Origin: Anaerolineae bacterium
GTDB lineage: Bacteria; Chloroflexota; Anaerolineae; Anaerolineales; E44-bin32
DNA length: 64,000 nucleotides
Reading direction: 5' to 3'
Assembly (NCBI GenBank): GCA_011174825.1
Contig: DUEZ01000068.1
Coordinates: 1 to 64,000, forward strand
In this document: piece after piece, positions 26,050 to 35,188 of the stretch
How the letters are laid out: each line of letters opens with the position of its first letter
How positions within the stretch are numbered: position 1 is the stretch's first letter
The notes under the pieces: model-generated
Databases searched by the model: none
What the model was told of the DNA's origin: nothing
Seen by the model: the letters and a program-made list of their open reading frames with translations, nothing else
Translations under genes and position numbers: made by a program

Positions 26050-27351
26050 TCAAGCGGCGTCGGGGAGGATTTCGTCCCCATAGGTTAGCTCTTGGCCGTG
26101 TTCATCGAGGAGCTTAGGGCGATTTTCGCCTGTGATGGCGTCCTCGTCAACGGTTACCTGTCGGATCTCGGGTCGTGACGGGATCTCGTACATGACGTCG
26201 AGTAAGGCGCCCTCGATAATAGCACGTAAGCCGCGAGCACCGGTTTCTCTATGGAGAGCCAACTCAGCAGCCCGGTCGAGGGACTCAGGGGTGAATTGTA
26301 GCTCGACATCGTCGATCTCTAATAGTCGCTGATACTGTCGTATGAGCGCGTTCCGTGGTCTAGTCAGTATCGCTCGTAGGGCTTCTACATCGAGAGGATC
26401 GACGCTGATCGTCACGGGTAAACGACCAACCAGCTCAGGGATCATACCAAAGCGCATTAAATCGTCAGGTGTGACGAGGCGTAGCAAAATGCTATCATCG
26501 ATGTTTCGTGCATCATCACTAATTACAGTGCCGGGGAATCCTAACCGACCTTTACGACCGATCCGTTCAGCGATGATGTCGGGAAGACCGTCAAAGGTAC
26601 CCCCACAGACGAAGAGAACGTCATTTGTGTCAACTTGAATGAACTCTTGTTGAGGATGCTTGCGCCCGCCTTGAGGCGGTACATTAACGACGGCACCTTC
26701 GATAATCTTTAATAAGGCTTGTTGGACGCCTTCGCCAGAAACATCACGAGTGATGCTTGGGTTATCGCCAGTCTTGCGGGCGGTTTTATCAATCTCGTCG
26801 ATGTATACGATGCCTCGCTCGGCCCGCGGCACATTTAGATCAGCGGCTTGGAGTAACCGAAGGAGGATGTTTTCAACGTCCTCACCAACGTAACCCGCCT
26901 CGGTTAATGCAGTTGCATCTGCGATGCAGAAGGGGACCTCCAAGCTCTTCGCAAGGGTCTGAGCCAAGAGTGTTTTACCGCAACCGGTTGGCCCCATGAG
27001 GAGGATATTGGTCTTTTCCAGTTCCACATCGGTACGGCCACGATGCGCAATCCGCTTGTAATGATTATAGACCGCAACGGATAGGACCCGTTTTGCGTTT
27101 TCTTGACCGACGACATACTCGTCCAATTGAGAATAGATTTCCCGTGGTGAGAGCGGAGGTCGTCCGGAGGGCGTTATGCCAGGAGCAGACCAGGGACTCT
27201 CTCCCTCGAGGATGTCTTGGCACAGGTCAACGCATTCGTTGCAGATAAATACACCTTCGGGACCAGCGATTAAACGCTGCATTTCCCCCTCGTCCCGATT
27301 GCAAAATGAGCAACGGCGTATCTCTGGTGGTGTGGGTCGCGTAGGCGACAT
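26050..27351 (-). CDS. clpX: ATP-dependent Clp protease ATP-binding subunit ClpX
   Basis: ClpX is the AAA+ unfoldase that feeds ClpP. The N-terminal zinc-binding domain has CSFCNRDE and CNECVDLC. The ATPase has [12 protein letters not shown] (Walker A), VYIDEIDK (Walker B), the sensor and [19 protein letters not shown]. The protein has 433 residues. It lies 6 bp after clpP and ends the tig-clpP-clpX run. Confidence 0.96.
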   Translation of the reverse strand: MSPTRPTPPEIRRCSFCNRDEGEMQRLIAGPEGVFICNECVDLCQDILEGESPWSAPGITPSGRPPLSPREIYSQLDEYVVGQENAKRVLSVAVYNHYKRIAHRGRTDVELEKTNILLMGPTGCGKTLLAQTLAKSLEVPFCIADATALTEAGYVGEDVENILLRLLQAADLNVPRAERGIVYIDEIDKTARKTGDNPSITRDVSGEGVQQALLKIIEGAVVNVPPQGGRKHPQQEFIQVDTNDVLFVCGGTFDGLPDIIAERIGRKGRLGFPGTVISDDARNIDDSILLRLVTPDDLMRFGMIPELVGRLPVTISVDPLDVEALRAILTRPRNALIRQYQRLLEIDDVELQFTPESLDRAAELALHRETGARGLRAIIEGALLDVMYEIPSRPEIRQVTVDEDAITGENRPKLLDEHGQELTYGDEILPDAA

Positions 27352-27357
27352 CTTATA

Positions 27358-27990
27358 CTACTTGCTTTCCTTTTCTTCTTTCTCTTTCTTGTCGGAAGGA
27401 TAAAGTACGTGATCGACGAGGCCGTACCCCTTCGCTGCCTCGCCGTCCATATAGAAATCACGTTCGGTGTCTGTCTCGATGGTTTCCAAGGTTTGGCCAG
27501 TATGTTTAACAAGTATAGTATTCAATTTTTCACGCAGGCGCAAGATCTCTTTAGCCTGGATCTCGATATCTGTCGCTTGACCTTGAGCTCCGCCAAGTGG
27601 TTGATGCAGGTGAATGGTCGCATGCGGAAGAGCGTATCGCATTTCCTGTGTGCCCGCGGAGAGCAGCACTGTTCCAAAGGAAGCGGTAACACCGACAGCT
27701 ACAGTCGATATCGGGGCGCTGAGTTGCTGCATCGTGTCATAGATCGCCAAGCCGGCATAGATGCCTCCACCAGGACAGTTGATATACATTGCGATCTGTT
27801 TATCGGGATCCTCTCGGTCGAGATAGAGGAGTTGGGCGACCATGAGATTGGAAACTTGGTCATTAATCGGTGTACCGAGAAAGATGATACGTTCTCGTAG
27901 GAGCAAAGAATATATATCGTATGCTCGTTCCCCACGGCCAGTGGTCTCAATGACCATCGGGATAAGTGATCGAAGGCCCTTTTCAGTCAT
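27358..27990 (-). CDS. clpP: ATP-dependent Clp protease proteolytic subunit ClpP
   Basis: ClpP is the serine protease barrel partner of ClpX. The catalytic triad fits Ser104 ([11 protein letters not shown]), His129 (HLHQPLGG) and Asp178 (DTERDFYM). It has 210 residues with a lysine/glutamate-rich tail ([10 protein letters not shown]) that is slightly longer than usual. It is followed 6 bp later by clpX. Confidence 0.95.
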   Translation of the reverse strand: MTEKGLRSLIPMVIETTGRGERAYDIYSLLLRERIIFLGTPINDQVSNLMVAQLLYLDREDPDKQIAMYINCPGGGIYAGLAIYDTMQQLSAPISTVAVGVTASFGTVLLSAGTQEMRYALPHATIHLHQPLGGAQGQATDIEIQAKEILRLREKLNTILVKHTGQTLETIETDTERDFYMDGEAAKGYGLVDHVLYPSDKKEKEEKESK

Positions 27991-28001
27991 AATTCTTCTA
28001 C

Positions 28002-29384
28002 TTACTCCTTCTCTAGATTCTCTAGATTGTCTTCTTCCGGTGTGCGTTCCTCTCGAGCAGCTTCGGTGGGTTCTGGTGAACGATCTGCTTCGCCTCGAGC
28101 GATGGCCACGATGCGTTTAATGGCCTTGTTGGTGAGAAGATCAAGAGAAAGGCGCCGCCGACCTATTGGATTATCAAATGACTTCCGAAGCTCCTCTGAA
28201 TGTTCCTTGAATGGGGCAACGATGCGATCGATCTCAGAGTTGACTTCATCTTCACTTACCTCAATTTTCTCCATTTCTACTATTTTCCCTAAAACCAGCG
28301 CACGTGAGAGTCGTTTTCTCGCCCTAGGCTCTAACTCAGTGCGTAACTCCTCATCACTCTTCTTTTCGATCTTCAGATAATCATCCAGACTGAGGTTTTG
28401 CTCTTGCAGACTCCGTTCCAATTCCGTAACTAATTCATGAGTCTCTTCTTGTAGCATGAGAGGAGGGAAATGTATGCTGGCCCCTTCAACGGTAGCTTCG
28501 ATGGCTTGCTGAGCGAATTCGGCTTCGGCTTCTTGTTGAGTGCGTTCCTGTAAGCTCTCCCGTAATTTTAAGCGTAAATCCAGCAGATCGTTATACTCCC
28601 CGATGTTACGCGCAAGGTCATCCGTCCATTCGGGCACGAAACGTGATTTAACTTCCAAGCACTTTATGTGGAAGTCAGCGATGAGATCGCGAAGCTCTTC
28701 GGAGGGGTAATCCTCAGGGAATGTATACTCGAAATCGCGTTCGTTCCCGATTTCGAGCCCCAGCAAATGCTCTGCTATCCCGGGTACGGGCCAGTCGGTA
28801 TCTTCGGTTACGAGGATCTCGATTCCCTTATTGTCAAGAATTGTAGCGTTCTCATCATCCGGTGGCTCCCGTAAGTCGCCCTTAATATCAATAACCACGA
28901 CATCAGATAATTGAACCGGTCGATCAACGGGTTCGATCAACGCCCGAGTTTGCCGCAACCTCTCCATGGCCTCATCTAATGTCTCGTCGGAGACCTCAGG
29001 CTCCTCATAAGGGAGGCGAAGCTCACGATAATCGCCCAAATCAACCTCTGGCAGAAGCGGAACGGTGTACCGCAGCACTAGCGGATCTCGGCTGACGACC
29101 TCGTTTAACGATCCCGGACCGTAGGGTTCGAGTTCGGATTGATCGAGAGCTTGTCGATAAATCTCTTGGCCAAGGTCATCCATTGTTTCTTGGAACACGA
29201 CCTCCTCACCGAATTTTTGGACGACAATATTGTAAGGGGCTTTTCCCGGTCGAAACCCCGGTATTTTTGTCTCATGACTCAGGCGACGAGCGGTTGTACG
29301 CATCGCCGATTGTAAACGCTCGCCCGGCACCTCAACGGTGAGCTGTACCTCTCGGTCTTCAAGTTCTTCGGTTTCGATCTTCAA
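28002..29384 (-). CDS. tig: Trigger factor
   Basis: Trigger factor is the ribosome-bound chaperone and, in many species, prolyl isomerase. The ribosome-binding signature is [14 protein letters not shown] in the N-terminal domain. The middle PPIase-like domain (VVVIDIKGD to [15 protein letters not shown]) is poorly conserved at the usual active-site aromatic positions. The long helical C-terminal domain follows, with an acidic tail. The best start is TTG 29384, because GGAGG lies about 9 bp upstream and the family opens [10 protein letters not shown]. The frame is open to 29432 without similarity. It gives 460 residues. Confidence 0.93.
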   Translation of the reverse strand: MKIETEELEDREVQLTVEVPGERLQSAMRTTARRLSHETKIPGFRPGKAPYNIVVQKFGEEVVFQETMDDLGQEIYRQALDQSELEPYGPGSLNEVVSRDPLVLRYTVPLLPEVDLGDYRELRLPYEEPEVSDETLDEAMERLRQTRALIEPVDRPVQLSDVVVIDIKGDLREPPDDENATILDNKGIEILVTEDTDWPVPGIAEHLLGLEIGNERDFEYTFPEDYPSEELRDLIADFHIKCLEVKSRFVPEWTDDLARNIGEYNDLLDLRLKLRESLQERTQQEAEAEFAQQAIEATVEGASIHFPPLMLQEETHELVTELERSLQEQNLSLDDYLKIEKKSDEELRTELEPRARKRLSRALVLGKIVEMEKIEVSEDEVNSEIDRIVAPFKEHSEELRKSFDNPIGRRRLSLDLLTNKAIKRIVAIARGEADRSPEPTEAAREERTPEEDNLENLEKE

Positions 29385-29483
29385 CGTACCATACCTCCAA
29401 GGGCGCACCACAGGCGGGTGCGCATTGCACACTGCGCACTGATTTATGAAAGATCACATCAGGGATGGCTCAGGCGCAGGAGT

Positions 29484-29564
29484 GGGGAAGGAGGGATTTG
29501 AACCCTCACGCCCGTGGGCACGTGATCCTAAGTCACGCCTGTCTGCCAATTCCAGCACTTCCCC
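29484..29564 (-). tRNA. tRNA-Leu (anticodon TAG)
   Basis: The minus strand folds as a class II tRNA. It has a 7-bp acceptor stem GGGGAAG / CTTCCCC, a D-arm with GAATTGGCAGAC, and an anticodon stem CGTGA/TCACG around the loop CTTAGGA (anticodon TAG). A long variable arm (GCCC/GGGC) and a T-loop GTTCAAATC complete it. The 3' CCA is not encoded. Confidence 0.95.
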
Positions 29565-29574
29565 TGGTGCGCTG

Positions 29575-29603
29575 ATTATATCTGGCGCTAAATGCGATGT
29601 AAA
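29575..29603 (-). promoter_or_regulatory. Promoter of tRNA-Leu and possibly the tig-clpP-clpX run
   Basis: On the minus strand, TTTACA (29603-29598) and TATAAT (29580-29575) are exactly 17 bp apart. The -10 box lies 10 bp before the tRNA. Confidence 0.75.
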
Positions 29604-29666
29604 GTGGAGAGGATTTTCGTTTCTGAGCAGACCCTTTATCCCAACAAATGTTGGTGATTAACCCTC

Positions 29667-30845
29667 TCATTCTACTAAAGCAGATCGCAACTGGGCTAGA
29701 TGGAGTACGTCATGCTCAGCAGCAATGTTCATGACTTCGATCAATGTGGTCGGCCCGAACAAGGAATGCCGAGCCGGGCGCGACCAATCCTCTGGATCGA
29801 TCTGCTCCAAGATGGAGATCGTTTCCTGTCGCTCCTCGATAAATACAGATAATGCATTGGGACCCGATTGGCATATATAATCTCGTTCCTCTGCCCATCG
29901 GTCGGTATCAAATGATGAAAGGTGGGGATCAAGGTCGCTCAGAATGGTCCGCACCCGAGGGAGGTTGACCTCGGTTTCAACATCTCGTAAATGACAAACG
30001 ATCTCGACGGGCGCCCATTCGCCGCTGTCGTTGCGACGGGTCCATATAGGGTCATTGAGATTCTTCGTCATACTGAGAAGAGCAGCGAGATTTCCTCGAT
30101 GGTGTGCGAGGAGAACCTGAGGTTGGGTAGCGGATGAACCGTGTGAATGTTTTGGGACTTCTTCAAGCCACGGGATCGCATCTTCTAACGATCCGCCTGG
30201 GTACTCATTTGGAGAGGAAGCATGAACATGGAAGACCGCCATTCCCAAGGTCTTGGCGGGTTCGAGATCATTCTCAGGATCGTTCCCAATCATAACCGTC
30301 TCTTGAGATGATTTACCAAGTCGTCCTAAGATCTCTGCATAGTATTCAAGGCGCGGTTTGGAGAAGTGGAAATCCTCATAACTTGTAATTAATTTGTAAT
30401 CGAAACGTTCAACGGATACTCCCGCCCACTCCAGACGTTGAACGATTGCTGTTCTGGGGAACAGAGGGCTGGTCGCGATAACAACTTCATGTCCAGCCTC
30501 AAATATTGTTTTCATGAATTGTTCGGATTCGGGAAAACGTGTGGTGATTGTCTCTAAAGAAGGGAACACAGTGGCATAAAAATCATCGATCTGAGTCCTC
30601 AGTTCTTCCTCGCTCACTCCTAAGGCAGGATAAAAGTGACCAGCGAAGGCTTGTTCCAGGTTGAGGGTCGGATCGAGATTATCCATCATCTTTCGAGTGC
30701 CGTTAAGTAACTCAGGGATCATCTGATCGGGAGGGATGAGGTCAGCGAGATGGGCACCCAGTTTCTGTAGGTAGAAAGGGAGGAAGGTTTCCATATCGTT
30801 GCCGAGGAGGGTGTTGTCAAGGTCGATGAGCAGGGTGGGGATCAC
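29667..30845 (-). CDS. HAD hydrolase fused to a DinB-like domain
   Basis: Residues 1-235 are a HAD phosphatase: LLIDLDNTLLGND (motif I), VVIATSPLFP (motif II), and GNDPENDLEPAKTLGMA (motif IV). Residues 248-392 look like a DinB/YfiT helical bundle, with candidate metal histidines in CHLRDVE and EHDVLHLAQLR. The two domains are in one frame with no sign of a frameshift. The function is unknown; a damage-control phosphatase is one possibility. The GTG start shares its G with the stop of the upstream gene (TAGTG), so the two are coupled. It ends the efp operon. Confidence 0.8.
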   Translation of the reverse strand: MIPTLLIDLDNTLLGNDMETFLPFYLQKLGAHLADLIPPDQMIPELLNGTRKMMDNLDPTLNLEQAFAGHFYPALGVSEEELRTQIDDFYATVFPSLETITTRFPESEQFMKTIFEAGHEVVIATSPLFPRTAIVQRLEWAGVSVERFDYKLITSYEDFHFSKPRLEYYAEILGRLGKSSQETVMIGNDPENDLEPAKTLGMAVFHVHASSPNEYPGGSLEDAIPWLEEVPKHSHGSSATQPQVLLAHHRGNLAALLSMTKNLNDPIWTRRNDSGEWAPVEIVCHLRDVETEVNLPRVRTILSDLDPHLSSFDTDRWAEERDYICQSGPNALSVFIEERQETISILEQIDPEDWSRPARHSLFGPTTLIEVMNIAAEHDVLHLAQLRSALVE

Positions 30846-31192
30846 TAGTCATCCTCTTGAGTCGTCATTGCGGGGAAATCGATGTGACACTGCCCGCAGC
30901 CGATTTCGGGTTCTCGAACAGTCTCACCCGATCGAGTGCAGTTCGCAGCGATTTCAACTCGTCGTCGGAGACCAAGCAATCCTGAAACCACCCGGGCTTC
31001 GAGCACCATATTGGGGCATGCGTTGGCTAAAACGATGCGAGGGATTCGACAACGAGCACAGAGGTCAGGTGAATAGGTTCCACCTCCAGGAGTGCTAGCA
31101 ATGAGGCGACATTCCTGGTGGCTGCGACCTCGGTGGAAATCTTCATAATAATAGGGGCATTCGGTACCGGCAGGAGTTCGCATAGCCAACAT
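30845..31192 (-). CDS. Small cysteine-rich, probably metal-binding protein
   Basis: This 115-residue protein contains eight cysteines: one each in TEC, QEC, NAC and NC, and two each in LCARC and GCGQC. The two CxxC pairs and a nearby histidine suggest a zinc or Fe-S site. I do not recognise the family. It lies 13 bp after efp and overlaps the HAD-DinB gene by one base, so it is likely expressed with both. No strong ribosome binding site is visible; an ATG three codons in is an alternative. Confidence 0.65.
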   Translation of the reverse strand: MLAMRTPAGTECPYYYEDFHRGRSHQECRLIASTPGGGTYSPDLCARCRIPRIVLANACPNMVLEARVVSGLLGLRRRVEIAANCTRSGETVREPEIGCGQCHIDFPAMTTQEDD

Positions 31193-31205
31193 GACTCTGT
31201 AGGGG

Positions 31206-31763
31206 TTATACGCGGGTCACATAATTACCAGAGCGGGTATCGACTCGAATGGTGTCTCCGCTTAGGACGAAGAGAGGCACTTGAACCTTGAGCCCTGTCT
31301 GAGTGGTAACAGATTTATTAGCGCCGGTGGCGGTATCACCTTTCACAGCCACCTCGGCTTCTTCGACCAAAAGATCAACGGTTGTTGGTAATTCGATATC
31401 TAAAGCTTCGCCCTGGTAAAAGGTGAGTTTTACTTCAAGCCCTTCAATTAAGTAATTCACCACATCATCGAGAAGCGTACCACTCACTGCAGGTTGCTCA
31501 TAGGTCTCTGTATCCATGAAGTAATACAGATCGCCGTCTTGATACAGAAACTGAACTATGTGGTGGTCAAGTCTGATATCTTGTACTCGATCGCCAGAAA
31601 GAAAACTCTTTTCCATTACCCCGCCGCTGCGTAGATCGCGGAGCTTAGTTCGGATGGTTGCCTTCCCTCGTCCTGGTTTGTGATGCGAATATTCCAACAC
31701 CTTGTAAAGATTGCCATCCAACTCAAAGGTTACTCCGCTACGCAGTTCATTGACATCGATCAC
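31206..31763 (-). CDS. efp: Elongation factor P
   Basis: EF-P relieves ribosomes stalled at polyproline. The N-terminal KOW-like domain, two OB domains and the C-terminal DTRSGNYVTRV are all present. The protein has 185 residues. The tip of the first domain is KPGRGKA, so the residue equivalent to the modified Lys34 of E. coli is Arg32. The start is GTG 31763 with AAAGGATG 8-12 bp upstream. A promoter lies just beyond. Confidence 0.95.
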   Translation of the reverse strand: MIDVNELRSGVTFELDGNLYKVLEYSHHKPGRGKATIRTKLRDLRSGGVMEKSFLSGDRVQDIRLDHHIVQFLYQDGDLYYFMDTETYEQPAVSGTLLDDVVNYLIEGLEVKLTFYQGEALDIELPTTVDLLVEEAEVAVKGDTATGANKSVTTQTGLKVQVPLFVLSGDTIRVDTRSGNYVTRV

Positions 31764-31793
31764 GTTTAATCATCCTTTCGTAAGGTTGATGCG

Positions 31794-31823
31794 ATTATAG
31801 CCTTGGCAGGTTAGCCTCGTCAA
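31794..31823 (-). promoter_or_regulatory. efp promoter
   Basis: On the minus strand, TTGACG (31823-31818) and TATAAT (31799-31794) are 18 bp apart. The leader is about 24 nt and holds the ribosome binding site. Confidence 0.7.
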
Positions 31824-31949
31824 TCACAAAGTAGACTCTCGTGGGTCATTAGATGTGTTCAACTGGGGAAATTTACTGGTGTTACCTGTTGATGAGTCTG
31901 TCGTTGGCAACGGGCGAGGCGCGCGGAGAAAATATGCTTTTTTTTGTTT

Positions 31950-31976
31950 GTAGGGGCGGTTCGCGAACCGCCCTTA
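31950..31976. repeat. TAGGGGCG-type palindrome
   Basis: A perfect 20-bp palindrome GGGCGGTTCGCGAACCGCCC lies at 31954-31973, preceded by GTAG and a T-run. The core is identical to the element at 36297. Confidence 0.8.
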
Positions 31977-32003
31977 GGCAAGATGTAACCGGTGAAGATG
32001 TCG

Positions 32004-32055
32004 TAGGGGCGCACGGCAGGGAAGATCACCCTGCATCTTCGACCGTGCGCCCCTA
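32004..32055. repeat. TAGGGGCG-type inverted repeat with loop
   Basis: Perfect 13-bp arms TAGGGGCGCACGG (32004-32016) and CCGTGCGCCCCTA (32043-32055) surround an inner small hairpin (CAGGG...CCCTG). The arms match the stem of the ppdK terminator. Confidence 0.8.
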
Positions 32056-32069
32056 GATGTTAAGAATTA

Positions 32070-32102
32070 AGCTTCCCGCGAGCTTCAAGCTCGCGGGAAG
32101 CT
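32070..32102. repeat. 14-bp perfect hairpin
   Basis: The arms AGCTTCCCGCGAGC (32070-32083) and their complement (32089-32102) flank TTCAA. It lies 39 bp past the dinG stop on the minus strand side, without a T-run, and could stabilise or end that transcript. The rest of 31824-32140 holds no gene. Confidence 0.7.
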
Positions 32103-32140
32103 GTAAGCTGTGTCCTTCTTCTCACGACTGCTCAAGAAGA

Positions 32141-34933
32141 TCAGATACCTAACCACCTGGAGGCTGCGGTGGGTAAGTCTGCAAGATGTCCTTTGCGTAT
32201 CGTGCAGCGTGGCAATGAAGTGATGAATGCTTCTCCATAATTCTTCGAGAGAATGCGGCGATCAAATACCGAAACGATCCCGCGATCTGATTTCGTCCGG
32301 ATTAAGCGACCAAATCCCTGACGGAAACGCAAGATCGCTTCGGGAACGGTATATTCATAAAAGGGCGAATCGTATGTTTCCGATCGCGCGGCGACGATTG
32401 GATCACTCGGTACGCTAAAAGGTAACCGAACGATGACCAGGACGGAAAGGGCTTCCCCTGGTACATCGACGCCTTCCCAAAAAGATCGGGTGCCCAGGAG
32501 TACGGCCTGATCCGTTGTGCGGAAATTCTCTAGCAACGCATGGCGCGAGATACCAGCGCCTTGAACGAAGGTGTGGATTCCGTCTTTCGATAATGGTTCA
32601 GCAATGGCTTGAGCCGTCCGCCGCAGTTGTTCATTGGAGGTGAACAGCACCAACGTCCGCCCTCCAGTCTCGTGACATAACGCCAGCAAACCTCTTTCGA
32701 CTGCACGTTGATATGCCTGTACATCTGATGGTTCTGGAATGTCATCGACCAAATACAAGAGTGTGGAGGACTCATAGTCGAAGGGGGATCCGAGAGCAAG
32801 TTCATCAGCATCATCGGAGTTGAGTCTACGACGAATGTGATCGAAATCGCCACCTGTGGTCAGTGTGGCCGAGGTCATCACGATCGATTCTTTCTCATGC
32901 CATAGATAGCGTTCGACAAGGGGACCAACCTCAAGCGGAGCAGCGTGGAGGGATAACCGCTCTAAGCCTATCTGTACTTCAAGCCAGTAAATGGTTTGAG
33001 GATCGGGCTCAAAAATCATGTGATTTAGATTGCTAAAAACTTCTTTAAGATCTCGAGCAATTATCCGTATGGCAATGGACAAATTCTCGCTGGTTTGTGA
33101 ACCACTCTGCGCTAGTTCTTCCATGCCATCGCTGATCTCAATCAGTGCTTCAACAACGGTGGAGAGAGGGCCACGAAAATCCTCCCATGCGATTTCGACC
33201 TCGGACCACTCAGGCAAGGTGCGTGTTGAGGGGACGATCCGAAATTGATGTCCGTACGGTCCAATTGGTTCACCCTCACGACTTTGTGTCATGAAATTTA
33301 ATAGGGTTTCAAAAGTCCGTTGTGCTAGGTGAAGGCAGTCGAGGGTTCGATCAGAGATTGTGGCAATGGCTTGCTCTACACGCGTGAAATCATCTGGATC
33401 GAGCTCAGCTCGCACGATCTCTAGAACTTGGGCGAGCAAACCTACATTCTGATTACCGAGATCCCTAAATAATTGTAAGACCTCGCGTTGATCGACTTGA
33501 AACCTCAAACCGTTGGTTGTGGCATCTTCGAGATGGTGGGCTTCGTCGACGATCAGGTATCGATATTCTGGGATGACCCGATTTCCCGTGGCGATATCAG
33601 CGAGTAATAAAGCATGGTTGACAATCACAACGTGAGCGCCCTCGGCTGCTAACCGGGCTTTGTAATATGGACAGCCGCCCCCAGTATGTTCGAGGCATGT
33701 CTCCAATGAGCATTCCTCTCCCTCGGCAGATAATCTTGACCAAATCATCTGTTCCCTGGGAAGGAGATTGATCTCATTTCGGTCCCCAGAACCTCCATGG
33801 TGTAACCATACAAGGATCTTGGCCAAAACGCGAATCTCATCTGCTGATCGGGCTCCAAGTTGGACCATGCCAATGAGGCGACGAGGGCAGAGGTAGTTCC
33901 TTCGTCCTTTAAGCACGGTGGCCCTGTAATCCTTACCTAACGTCTGGCAAAGATCCGGAATGTCTTTATGGATGAGCTGATCTTGGAGATTGATGGTGTT
34001 CGTGGAAATGATCACTCGCTCACCGTTTAAGGTTGCCCACGCGAAGGCAGGCACAAGATAGGCCATGGATTTCCCCGTTCCTGTCCCTGCTTCAACCAGT
34101 AAGTGCTGATTATTCGACAATGCTTCAGCCACCGCATGCGCCATGGTTATCTGCTGAGGTCGGTGCTCATAGGAGGCAAACTTTTGTGCGAAAGGTCCCC
34201 CTGGCTCAAGTAAGGAGGCGATTTCATCCACGTCCATAGGTTGGGGTTCTTCAACGGTTGTCAATGGCTCAGGAAAAGTTTCAGAGGGCTGGAAATAATC
34301 GTTGAGCTGGATCATGGGAGCAGTATCGAGTGTGGGAACTTGAGCATGGCGATCGACGATCGAATCAAAAGCCCATCCAGCACCCCATTCGATCTCGATC
34401 CCAAGCTGGGAGATCATCTCGACCAAATCATATGGAAGTTCTAAAGCTTTTTCATATAGCCGAAGAAACAAGCGGCGCGTTGTATGTGCATCGTCAAGCG
34501 CCCGATGTGTAATGCGAACTGGAATGCCTAACGATCCAGCTAATGCCGCCAAATTGTAGCGTCCAGCGGTAGGGAGCAAAACGGTGGCCATGTCGAGGGT
34601 ATCAAGGCTTTGATTGTACGTGAACAGGCCCTGAGGCTGGAGGAACGCGAGATCGAATCTGATGTTGTGTCCTAGGATTGGAAGGTCTCCAACGAAATTC
34701 TCCAGATCCCCAAGCACTTGGGTTAAGCGGGGTGCGGCAGAGAGCATGTCGTCATTGATCCCCGTGAGCGCTACGATATAGGGGTCGAGAGGACGGCCAG
34801 GATTAACAAGGGTGCCCCACGTGTCCTCAGTACGTGAGCCGCGGAATTTAACGGCACCAATTTCTATGATCGTATCGCGCTTGGGATCTAGGCCGGTGGT
34901 TTCGAGATCTAATGCGATCAGTGGTTCCATCAT
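32141..34933 (-). CDS. dinG: DinG-type helicase with N-terminal exonuclease domain
   Basis: Residues 1-165 are a DEDDh 3'-5' exonuclease (ALDLETTGLDP, HNIRFDLAFL, HRALDDAHTT). The rest is an XPD/DinG superfamily 2 helicase: EAGTGTGKSMAYLVPA (Walker A), VDEAHHLED (DEAH) and FRQGFGRLIRT (motif VI). Between Walker A and DEAH lie cysteines in NYLC, EECSLETC and GGGCPYY, in the place of the XPD-like 4Fe-4S cluster. The family start is ATG 34933 or the next codon; an upstream ATG at 34984 adds 17 unrelated residues. TATAAT at 34951-34946 would leave almost no leader. It encodes 930 residues. Confidence 0.92.
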   Translation of the reverse strand: MMEPLIALDLETTGLDPKRDTIIEIGAVKFRGSRTEDTWGTLVNPGRPLDPYIVALTGINDDMLSAAPRLTQVLGDLENFVGDLPILGHNIRFDLAFLQPQGLFTYNQSLDTLDMATVLLPTAGRYNLAALAGSLGIPVRITHRALDDAHTTRRLFLRLYEKALELPYDLVEMISQLGIEIEWGAGWAFDSIVDRHAQVPTLDTAPMIQLNDYFQPSETFPEPLTTVEEPQPMDVDEIASLLEPGGPFAQKFASYEHRPQQITMAHAVAEALSNNQHLLVEAGTGTGKSMAYLVPAFAWATLNGERVIISTNTINLQDQLIHKDIPDLCQTLGKDYRATVLKGRRNYLCPRRLIGMVQLGARSADEIRVLAKILVWLHHGGSGDRNEINLLPREQMIWSRLSAEGEECSLETCLEHTGGGCPYYKARLAAEGAHVVIVNHALLLADIATGNRVIPEYRYLIVDEAHHLEDATTNGLRFQVDQREVLQLFRDLGNQNVGLLAQVLEIVRAELDPDDFTRVEQAIATISDRTLDCLHLAQRTFETLLNFMTQSREGEPIGPYGHQFRIVPSTRTLPEWSEVEIAWEDFRGPLSTVVEALIEISDGMEELAQSGSQTSENLSIAIRIIARDLKEVFSNLNHMIFEPDPQTIYWLEVQIGLERLSLHAAPLEVGPLVERYLWHEKESIVMTSATLTTGGDFDHIRRRLNSDDADELALGSPFDYESSTLLYLVDDIPEPSDVQAYQRAVERGLLALCHETGGRTLVLFTSNEQLRRTAQAIAEPLSKDGIHTFVQGAGISRHALLENFRTTDQAVLLGTRSFWEGVDVPGEALSVLVIVRLPFSVPSDPIVAARSETYDSPFYEYTVPEAILRFRQGFGRLIRTKSDRGIVSVFDRRILSKNYGEAFITSLPRCTIRKGHLADLPTAASRWLGI

Positions 34934-34945
34934 CGAGGTGGGGGC

Positions 34946-34951
34946 ATTATA
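34946..34951 (-). promoter_or_regulatory. Candidate -10 box of dinG
   Basis: A perfect TATAAT on the minus strand lies 12 nt before ATG 34933. The -35 region is weak. The mRNA would have a leader of only about 5 nt. Confidence 0.4.
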
Positions 34952-35188
34952 GCACCAAGCTAATTCGGAGGTGATAGAATCCATTCATTCGAAGAGTGGA
35001 TCCTTATCGTATGCAGGAAGTGGGTTAGAATGTGTAAGATGATGTACGCCCCCAGGTCGACTTATGTAGTTGATGAAGCATACGTATGATGAGGGATCTA
35101 AAGTCGCGATTAGAATTCTATATTATAAAGATGGGCAACGATCAAGATGCGGTGGGGTTGTCAAATATGAGTTGTGTAACCCGGTGAA

